Shown here piece by piece: positions 55,930 through 64,000 of a stretch of DNA of 64,000 nucleotides. The position numbers and the translations under genes are program-made. The stretch comes from Beroe forskalii. Lineage: Eukaryota; Ctenophora; Nuda; Beroida; Beroidae. The stretch is from positions 124,001 through 188,000 of the forward strand of contig WFMF01000120.1 of the NCBI GenBank assembly GCA_011033025.1, read 5' to 3'. Under the pieces are notes generated by a model. The model had not been told where the DNA came from. It saw only the letters and a list, made by a program, of their open reading frames with translations, and did no database searches. Every line of letters starts with the position of its first letter. Within the stretch, counting starts at the first letter, position 1.

Positions 55930-58495
55930 CTGAAAAGACACACAATTTACTAAAAACTATTAGTGGAGAATCATGGTCAAGAGGTAATTCATAGGCACCT
56001 GCACCGTTACGCGTCAATCGAATGAACTGATCAAATGAAAATGGCACACAATCGCGCATGCTTGCTTTTTTGCGCGGATGTCTTCATAAAAGTGTATTGT
56101 GCACGTTTTTCATTTGATCAATCCATTTGATCAACGCAGAATGATGAAACCACCTTACTTATCCAACTGAATGTGGAAGCTTAATCTGGAAACGTAACCA
56201 AATTATGCGCACCTTGTGGTAGTTCTGATTGCCGTAATCACAGAAGTATTTGCCAGCATTTTCCTCCAAGGCGCACTGATCCAAATAGAAGATACTGAGT
56301 CTATGTTCTATCTGGTAGATGCGAAGTGGGAGGGTTGAGGCCAGGAGAAGGACAGCTTGCAGCAAGGCAACAGCGCTGTTCAGCTGGACCATCCGCGTGA
56401 CTCTGAAACAACCAGAATGATAAACCAGAATGATAAACCTTTATCATTATAAATATAACCTTTATCATTATAAAACCTTTATCATTATAAAACCTTTATC
56501 ATTATAGTACCATATATAGTAAATGGACGGTGTAATTAAAGTAAGGCTGGTAAAAAAGAACGAGCACGTAATCAAGGTGAAAGCCGACAGAATTATCTAA
56601 ATTAATAGATACCTTAATTTCATTTAATAAAGTAGGTTTGCCATTAATGAGTGTTTCTAATCTTGCTATTTATGAATGTTCCTAATTTTCTACCCACTTG
56701 CCCACTTGTTTCCCATTATAAAATAGAGAATGTTATTCAGTCATGCTCTAACGAGTGTGCAGGGTCAAGGTAGAACGGATTAATGGTCCCAAGAACTGCA
56801 TACTGCAGGCGCCTGACAGTTCTAATGAAAGTTTAGCTCGGAATCAGCCCTTAAAAGTTACTGTTACACCTAGTGCCACTGCATGTCATCATGTTTGAAG
56901 TTATGTAAAGCTAGAGACCGCCTGTACAGTACCTCACTGTCGCTAGGTGTGCCGTACAATTCCTCACATTTTAGCATTTTATGAATAATTTATACAACTA
57001 TATGCTGAATATGAAAAGAGAGAATTCTTACTTCTGGTCCTCTTTTCTGATGGACGCTGGTCTGCTCATGTTGCTCCTTCTGAATCTGGAGCTCTTCACC
57101 AGCTTGTAAATGATGAGGCAGTTTGAGACGACGAGAGCAGCGGATCCCAGGAAGAGCATGAGAGGGTGTGATACACTCTCCCACCACTGAACCTTGTGGA
57201 GGTCTCTCAATCTGCTCTCCTCCCCCCACTGACTGGGAAGTGCTACTGTACACGCTGAAATGTAATGCATTACACTGGACTGGTGGGGGTATTTAAACTC
57301 AAGTCAAGTTACAATCTATTATTTCAATCCACATGAGTGCAGAGTAGTTGCATTCCTGGTACTTCATGTCTATTGTGAGTAGTAAAAACAGTGTAAAAGG
57401 AGAAGGAGAGGAAAACGATGCACATCATTTCAGCATACAATGAATCCTATCTAACAGTCACATGTTAATTAGGTGGCAGGTAGATTTCTACTCACTCATT
57501 CTAACAGAATGCAGGGAGATTTCTACTCACTCATAAAGAGCTGCGTGTCCGATTCAGTGAACAGGGACCTGTTCAACCCCTCCATGTAGTTGATATCCCC
57601 GAAAGAGTCGCAGAGAAAGGAGTGACTGTAGACACACTCGGTGTCCCCAGGCTCGCATGCAATATGCTCCAGCTGGTTCAGGTTTATGTCGATAGTACGC
57701 TCCACCAGCACAATGTTAGGGATGGTCTGCAGAACGAACGGGATGAAGAGACACAAGAAGCACGCTAAAGCAGTCCTGCTCGTCTTGATGGAGAAGGTGT
57801 AGGTGAGAGGACGGCAGATGTGCCCAGCTCGGTCTACACAGATAGCCACAATGACAATCAGCTGTACCCACACGAAGTAGTCCAGTATTGGCTCGATAAC
57901 CGCTCTGAAGGCATGGGGTTAGTTGGACGGGTGCTAAAACTTTGGTTAAATCACCTAGAGGGATTACTTGTTGTCTTAACTGGTAAACTCTAACTGGTAT
58001 TCAATTTTGACTCAGCAGCTGTAGGCACCGATTTATCAAATTCTCTTGGTTTGATGAAAGATAATAAAAAGCTATATTTCAATGACCAGTGAGTCCGCTC
58101 TGCAGCCCTCACCTGTTAAAGTACCCATTTCCCAGTTCCTCATTAAGAAGTTCTATCCTCGCATTGCCCTTGTTTGCCGTGCAGAAGAACAAAGCCGCTG
58201 GAATACCCACCAAAAGCACCAGCAAAACATCCACGGTAGACAGGAGGATGCACAGGATGTTAGACTGGAAGAACGGGTGTTCTAGAATCTTCTTAATGTT
58301 CTTGTAGACGGCGTAAAAACACATGATATTGCCGATCAGAGCGACAATAACTGCGATCCATAGGAAGGCCCCGAGGATGTTGAGTTCATCCCTGGTCCAT
58401 TGCTGGAGGAGGGGGCTGGCAACAGGCTGCACTTCACCCGATACCGCGGGTGGAGTGGTAGTGACTGTAGTGGGAGCAGGATCACTGACATTCAT
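55803..58495 (-). CDS. Class A (rhodopsin-like) G protein-coupled receptor, 5 exons, C-terminal tail not found
   Basis: Minus-strand exons 58495-58113, 57904-57531, 57254-57032, 56402-56213 and 55929-55803 join in phases 2, 1, 2, 0 and 1 into about 432 residues with seven hydrophobic segments. A Thr/Pro-rich N-terminus (DPAPTTVTTTPP) precedes TM1 (ALIGNIMCF, the N1.50 motif), TM2 (LLSTVDVLLVLLVGIP), TM3 ending CVDRAGHICRPLTY (a DRY variant), TM4, a cysteine-rich second extracellular loop, TM5, TM6 after KVTRMVQ, and TM7 with NPWLYPIRM (NPxxY). There is no cysteine about 25 residues before the DRA arginine, so the usual TM3-loop disulfide is missing. The ligand cannot be predicted. The last exon leaves in phase 1; if unspliced it adds a short tail and stops at 55759. 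Confidence 0.8.
56213..56402 (-). CDS. GPCR exon 4: TM6 and third extracellular loop
   Basis: Encodes KVTRMVQLNSAVALLQAVLL, LASTLPLRIYQIEHR and a long loop with two cysteines (DQCALEENAGKYFCDYG). The usual CWxP of TM6 is replaced by STLP. Confidence 0.8.
56440..56507. repeat. 20 bp tandem repeat AACCTTTATCATTATAAA
   Basis: Four copies in the intron between the TM6 and TM5 exons. Confidence 0.85.
57032..57254 (-). CDS. GPCR exon 3: TM5 and third intracellular loop
   Basis: Acceptor ACATTTCAG, donor AA/GTAAGA. It encodes CTVALPSQWGEESRLRDLHK, HPLMLFLGSAALVVSNCLII and a basic loop SSRFRRSNMSRPASIRK. Confidence 0.8.
57482..57540 (-). repeat. Tandem duplication of a GPCR splice donor
   Basis: On the plus strand AGATTTCTACTCACTCAT occurs at 57482 and again at 57518. 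On the coding strand this gives two ATGAGTGAGTAGAAATCT copies 36 bp apart. The exon uses the one at 57531/57530. Confidence 0.8.
57531..57904 (-). CDS. GPCR exon 2: TM3, TM4, second extracellular loop
   Basis: Acceptor CCTTCAG, donor A/GTGAGT. It encodes AVIEPILDYFVWVQLIVIVA, ICVDRAGHICRPLTYTF, TM4 (ACFLCLFIPFVLQTIPNIVL) and a loop with CEPGDTEC...FLC. Confidence 0.8.
58113..58495 (-). CDS. GPCR exon 1: N-terminus, TM1, TM2
   Basis: ATG at 58495, first in frame. It encodes MNVSDPAPTTVTTTPPAVSG, an N-glycosylation sequon (NVS), TM1 (LGAFLWIAVIVALIGNIMCF) and TM2. Donor AG/GTGAGG. Confidence 0.85.
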
Positions 58496-58559
58496 TGTAC
58501 GGACAGATCACAGGGGGAGTGACTACATGACGTCATAAGTCATTTCCTGAGAGAATGGT

Positions 58560-58855
58560 GTGAAGATAGGTGTTGCTAGGTGCGCAGTACATGAAAAAGT
58601 AGAAAGTGACAACATGCATCAGAGTATAAGGAAAGGTAAAAAAGTAAAAAGTACCATCATGTAACTCAAACTGTGTAAAAAGTAGCAAAGTAAAAAGTAA
58701 CAACATGTTATAGTTACTGAGTAAAAAAGTAGCAAAGGTAACAGAAGTAAAAAGTAACAACATGTAACAGATTAGTAGCAAAGGTAAAAAAGTAGAAAGG
58801 AACAACATACAACGAAGTAGTTAATTAGCAAAGGTTACAAAAGTAGACAGTAACG
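58560..58855. repeat. Tandem array of AGTAAAAAGTAACAACATGT units
   Basis: About five imperfect 50-60 bp units containing AAAAAGTA and ACAACATG, immediately upstream of the GPCR start codon. Confidence 0.75.
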
Positions 58856-59468
58856 ACATAATATGTTAATATGTAAAAGAGTTGTAGGTAACAATAGTCT
58901 CTAAGCTAAGGTGGGGGACCATGCACAGCTTTTGAACTTTCCCAAACCCATCAACTCAGGAACAGTTACACAAAGGTCATCCTAAGGGGGCTACTAACTA
59001 TTTATGGTATTCGTTTGATAAGGGCACTGTAGCAGGGAAGCCTTAGACTCGTGTAGAGGTCTGTATTACACATAACAAGAGAATTTGTAATAGATTTGCC
59101 GCCGTGTCCAGTATTGTCAGATGTCTGCCAAGTCTTCTTTTACTCAGCATTACGTAATAATGTTTTGTCATCCGCTGCAATGTTGCAATCTTCTATAATT
59201 CCAAACTACCATGAAAACAGCGTGATCATGCACCAAAAAAGAAGTATTTTTGAATAAATTCTCAAATTAGGTACTTCAAGGGCAGAATACTTGATTTAGG
59301 ATTCAACTTGGCAGAATTCTGTTTTCAATCAATGTCTGAATCCTGAATAAAGCTATAACATACAAATGTACGACAAAGAAAAAGATTGCTGCATATTTGG
59401 CATTAGCATTATTATCAAAAAGTAAGCTGACAAGCTTATAACTAATGTTATACAATTACAATAGAATG

Positions 59469-59691
59469 TTAGTGATGGATGTAGTATGCAGATGCCAACA
59501 CACTGTTGGAAAGAAACAAAGGGAATGAATTTCCGGGGAAAAGTAACATAGGTGTTGCCATGAGAAGAAGTACAGCTTCTCCAATGAGAAGGAAGTTACA
59601 GCGCAGATTCCACAGCACACTCATTCCGATGTAGAAATGCAGGAAGTCTTTCATTCTCAATATACTTTGGCAAGGGTGAGAATGTATGGCA
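59469..59691 (-). CDS. Possible membrane-protein exon (unassigned)
   Basis: A minus-strand frame from a possible acceptor CACATTAG at 59692, open to a stop at 59469, about 74 residues. It contains hydrophobic stretches FLHFYIGMSVLW and CNFLLIGEAVLLLMATPMLL that could be TM2-like in a GPCR. It lies about 1 kb upstream of the GPCR start, on the same strand. The acceptor has a poor pyrimidine tract and no partner exon was found, so chance is possible. Confidence 0.25.
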
Positions 59692-59699
59692 TACCTAAT

Positions 59700-62600
59700 G
59701 TGACATGAATTGTAAGGCTAAATGTCAGAAATGAGACAAAAATATGGCATGTAATTTTATAAAACTTTTCAAAGAGTGAGGCACGTCGTAAATCCAAGTT
59801 TTATTGGTGGTGAAACAGTTTAGGAACTGTTAAACTGGAGTAAGACTGTTGAAAGGGTTCTAATAAACAGTTGAGCAGCTCACTAACTGCCTATTCGCGC
59901 TATTAGCGGTCAATGGTAGTGGAATGGTGAAGCTATTTCTATTTCCTGATTTGGAGCTTTGGAATACACCGGGGGAGGTTCAAGCAGTTTTAACCGAAAT
60001 TAAAAACCCCACCCTTATCATACAATAGAGTTAGTTCCATGATAGTTAACATATCAAATAATGAAATATATCCTGGAATAATTTTTTAGTATCTACTTAC
60101 TAAATATAACCGAAGTGCAAAGGTATAGGACTGCAAATAACTGAAAGTCTTGGACGTATTCAGTATTTATCCGTAACAAACGTCGAAAACTCGAAACTGT
60201 TGACAAACGTGATCACAAAATTTGTTCTCACTTCCTTACTTCTTAACTGCGTTACGTTACGCTTTCTAGCTTCCTGATTTGGTGGGGTAGGTTTGGTTTT
60301 TGGGAGAATGTTCGAGTAAGATGCTGTGAAATTCCTCATGCAACCGGAAAGTGCAGAATTCAAAGTTTAAAATTGAAGCTCAAATATATCTGCAACATTC
60401 TGGAAAGCCATGACTGCAGCATTCATAACGTATTCATGGTAACATCGGCAATTGTAACAGTGACAAACCAAAGGCAACCTCAATACAAGAGGGCAAACAG
60501 GAAGAAGATTAAAATAAACACACTGGGATTGATTATCCGAGTATAGTAGTAGAATATTCCTGTTCTTCAAAGCTATGAATAGAATCTCAGAATATCCATA
60601 TTCAATTAATATGGATATTATGCTAGGCCTCATTATCTAATAATTTTACTTACAGAGCGATAAATCCTTAAGATTTCAAGATAAACCAAATTAACCAATT
60701 TGGGCTTAGGCGTCGAAAAACAAATAGCATTTGATAATTTACTGCTAGGTAAAGGAGAAGTGCTGTGATTCGAATTTCGAACCCTGTCATATTTATGTGT
60801 TATAATTGAAATCAGTAATTCATCTAATCGAAATAAAACAATTTCATGCTTATTGTCGATAGACAAATGTCATTCAAAAACACGATTTCATTAAAATCAG
60901 AAGATTCGACGCGTAATGTCACGATTAGTTCGTGATAAGAGTTAAAATCCTAAATGAACAAACAGAATAAAGCAAAACAAACAACATGAATTCGACAGGA
61001 TAGCTCAATTAGCTACTGTACCCTGTAACTGAGCATTCAGTTAGAAGTGTGTCGGAAGTTGTAAGGTTTGAGTGATGACAAGAAACTATTTCACCATACA
61101 GGAGAGCTTTGTCTTTGGAAATCGCCACGTGAGTTCTGAGCTCTCCCCAAAACAAACCGCTCTCCCAATTACATGGAATTTTCTCAGTGCCGTTTTTCTG
61201 AATGTCATTGAATTTTCATGGAAAGTGAACTCCGGTCTCCGATCAGATGCGAAAATCAATTAATCCATAATTGAAGTTCACGCAGAATAATTTACATCTG
61301 ATTTTAAAAACCATCCATATCGGACGTCCGGGTAGCGGATGGAATGCTTTTATGAATCTACAGACTGAGAACTGCGGAAAAAATTAAGAAAATAGAAATC
61401 TCTGTTTTATAAAACTCCCGCAAAATAAGGACTTGTAATTAGAGAAAATCAGGGTTGTGGTATCAGTAAGGCGCGTGCTGTAATTATTCGTAATAAGAGC
61501 ACATTCAAAGCCAAATTGCAGTGTTGATAGATCAGTAGCTAGTATTCTACAGTAATTAATAGGAGGAATGCTGAGCAGATCTCGGAATTTGTTGAAAATT
61601 ACAGTGGATAAATTGATAAATAATAAAATGCGATTTCTCTCAATCACAATAAAAAAGATGAATAATAAGCTGAATTAAAAGATACGATATGGGAAACCCG
61701 TGTTCTTAACAGTAGCACCACATGAAAAAAGTACATAATTAAGTAATTATTGAGTACAGTAATATACCTACAGCATCAATACAATACATAATCTTGTCAA
61801 AACAAGTATGTGCCTACTGCCTAGGGTAAGGTAGCCAGTTTATTGGTGTACATAATTTCAAAATATGATCATCGAAGAAAAAATCCAAACGGTCAAAGAG
61901 CAAGTAGATTCAGCTATTGCCCATTTCCTAATTTTACAGGATAATAGGATAAAAACGTAGATGCATAATTGCACTTAAATTGCTAATAACTTAATAGGTG
62001 TTGCATTTAGGTATAGGAAAAGTAGATAGATATCTCGTAATTCGAGACAAAATAATTTTGAAATTTTATCTAGAGTAGTAATTAGTACGCGCTAAATGAA
62101 GTCAGGAAGTAGCGAAGATAAGAAGAAACAACACTGCGCCTTAAAAATGAAACCTTCGAACGAGGGTATGACTGGAAAGTTTCATCAGCAGGCGGAATGG
62201 TGGATTCATTGACATTCGACAACCAAATTCAATCAAGGTTATAATTTTCGGAAATAATATTGAAACTTTGAAAGGACCAGAAGTTGCCTCAACAAGGAAA
62301 AAAACAGTGCCTTCACATAGCAGTTCATCACAAAACTACAAAACAATAGATCAACTGAAATTTGAAACTCGGATGGAACGCAACTTTTTGCGAAAGGATC
62401 AAGGAGGACGAATAATTAATGATATTGTGCGTGTGTAGGTACAACGCACTCAGCTGCAAAACAATGTAATAATTACGCCCCCAAATCACATTAGAATACA
62501 CATTGAGAGGGCACCCTACTGTCTTACTGTGTTTGTAATGTATAACGAAACCTGACCCTTCAGAAACATGTTGTTGTGACGATGTGATAATTTCGTGGAA

Positions 62601-62830
62601 CAAATGTTCTCAACAATTTAAGTTGGTATCATAGTCGATATATAATTGTAGCATGATCTTCGCTTCTACTTTTCTCTGACCTAACTGACATGGACTGATC
62701 AGGGAACAGCAATTCTGTACTGTGGTTAGTAGATAAAATATCCATTCTTTCATATTCGATGAATTGATTCTTTCATTGGTATTGGAAGATTGGAGTAGAC
62801 TGCAGTATAGCTCACTGTAGACAGTTCGGT
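59700..62830. other. AT-rich intergenic sequence, no gene recognised
   Basis: Only short open frames without recognisable motifs. An A-box-like TAGCTCAATTAG at about 61002 lacks a convincing B box. Confidence 0.4.
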
Positions 62831-63019
62831 CCTGAATAGACGATGGGGTCGGGGGACAGTTATCAACAGTTTTTGGACTTTTACCACAGCAAGAGATATC
62901 TATTTGTCACCCAAGTCCCACCCACCTCAAAAGCAATAAGGCATTCGGAAATTGTTGAAAATTGTCGGACGATTTTTCAAAATTTGACGATTTCTCATGA
63001 TAAAACCCAAATGTTTGTC

Positions 63020-63170
63020 GCAGCTATGTAGCCAGTGGGGGATGCAGGGGATGCTCTGGCATCCCCTGAGAAACATACATCCTCAGAGATTATTGGTCGA
63101 AATGGGGTGCTCAGCATCCCTTGATCCCTTACAATTTGGCTTGCATCCCCTGCCAAAAATCATAGCCACG
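63020..63170. mobile_element. Possible MITE with GGGGATGC/GCATCCCC words
   Basis: GGGGGATGCAGGGGATGCTC, GGCATCCCCTGAG, CAGCATCCCTTGATCCC and GCATCCCCTGCC suggest inverted ends around 63035 and 63150. Confidence 0.4.
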
Positions 63171-63449
63171 TGGCTGTTTTGTCGCATAGTAATGTCGTAT
63201 CGAGGAATAAGGTAATTGTGAGATTAAATTGTGCTTAACTTCATTTAATGCAGGTCATTTAACATTTTGGTTTATAGGTAATCGACTAGTGAATACTAAA
63301 TTTGCTTTAGAGACGATCTGTCCAAATTCATTGTGGTTTAAACTCCGTCATGGCAGATTAAAAATTTGATTTGTTCCATTAGATATCCAGGCCCACCCGC
63401 TTATTGAGGACCATATTTCAAATGCCATTAGGATTTTACATAAGGGGGG

Positions 63450-63710
63450 GGAGTCACTGTCCCAATTGTCCCAAACTCAAGAAAGCAAGAACAAGTGGAT
63501 TGAGACAGGGACAATTGGGACATTTGGGAAAATGGGACAGAGCAAATGGAACAAATGGGACTCAAAAAATGAATGCAGACTTGGACAATTGGGACCCAAA
63601 AAAGTGAATGCAGACTGGGAAAAATGAGACAGAGAAAACGGGACTCTTAAAGTGAATTGGACTGGGACATTTGGGGCAAATGGGACATTTGGGAAAAAGG
63701 TGACAGACAT
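63450..63710. repeat. Degenerate repeat of GGGACAATTGGGACATTTGG
   Basis: Repeated GGGACA/GGGACC words with AATTGGGAC and ACATTTGGG. An inverse GTCCCAATTGTCCC occurs at the left (about 63457). Confidence 0.7.
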
Positions 63711-64000
63711 CTGGAGCTCAAATTATTGTGTTTTTGAGCGGCAGATTTTTGTTTTTTGTCTCACAGCCTGTTACATAGCGGCACTTGCTGCGTTGCAACT
63801 GCCACTGTGGTTTTCCTATCATAGGTTTGGGAAGTGGGAACACTTAACCACTGCAAAAAGACACAACCAAAATATGAACTCAGTACATATAGTAGTATGG
63901 ATAAAACTTTTATTTCAATTATGAAAGAAAAACTTGGATCAATTTAAAAAATTATAAATGGCTGATTTTCCTCAACTTCCCCGATAAGTAAAGATATGCG

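Noticed and set aside
60990-61075. tRNA-like GGATAGCTCAATTAGCTACTG
   Set aside because: Only an A-box-like word is present; no B box or cloverleaf can be drawn.

Overview
This is a window of an animal (metazoan) nuclear genome. It holds spliced genes with GT-AG introns, AT-rich non-coding DNA and a very high load of hairpin-type repeats. A 100-base run of N at 47414-47513 marks an assembly gap. The gene set (plexin-like receptor, Maelstrom, ER mannosidase, rhodopsin-class GPCR) and CR1/L2-like LINE remnants suggest an invertebrate; nothing here fixes the phylum. No bacterial genes, operons or CRISPR arrays were seen.

Layout. (1) 2-8392, plus strand: six exons from the extracellular IPT/TIG part of a plexin-like receptor, cut by the window start and missing its membrane and cytoplasmic exons. 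Its third intron in the window carries a 5.5 kb element with terminal inverted repeats and long inverted arms. (2) 8.5-11.2 kb: SINE-like and tandem repeats. (3) 11.2-26.6 kb, minus strand: the piRNA-pathway gene Maelstrom. One copy runs from an HMG-box exon at 26447 down to the last exon at 16861. A partial duplicate of its first four exons lies at 11231-15075. Each copy has lost a different 5' splice site. (4) 26.6-32.9 kb: tandemly duplicated non-coding DNA and GC-rich hairpin elements. (5) 32945-46112, plus strand: twelve exons of an ER class I alpha-1,2-mannosidase (GH47, MAN1B1 type) with membrane anchor and catalytic residues visible; one exon has an extra G in a G run. (6) 46.3-54.9 kb: hairpin elements, a 914 bp tandem duplication, a 78 bp GC-rich array and a 21 bp array of about 29 units. 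(7) 55803-58495, minus strand: five exons of a class A GPCR covering seven membrane segments. (8) 58.5-64 kb: mostly AT-rich DNA with short repeats and one possible membrane-protein exon.

The genes do not form a pathway. Plexin and the GPCR are cell-surface receptors, the mannosidase trims N-glycans in the ER, and Maelstrom silences transposons in the germline. The main theme is how repeats reshape gene structure: an intron flanked by a 16 bp direct repeat of exon sequence, duplicated splice acceptors and donors, a minisatellite grown from a splice donor, and hairpin elements with an empty site available for comparison in the Maelstrom duplicate.
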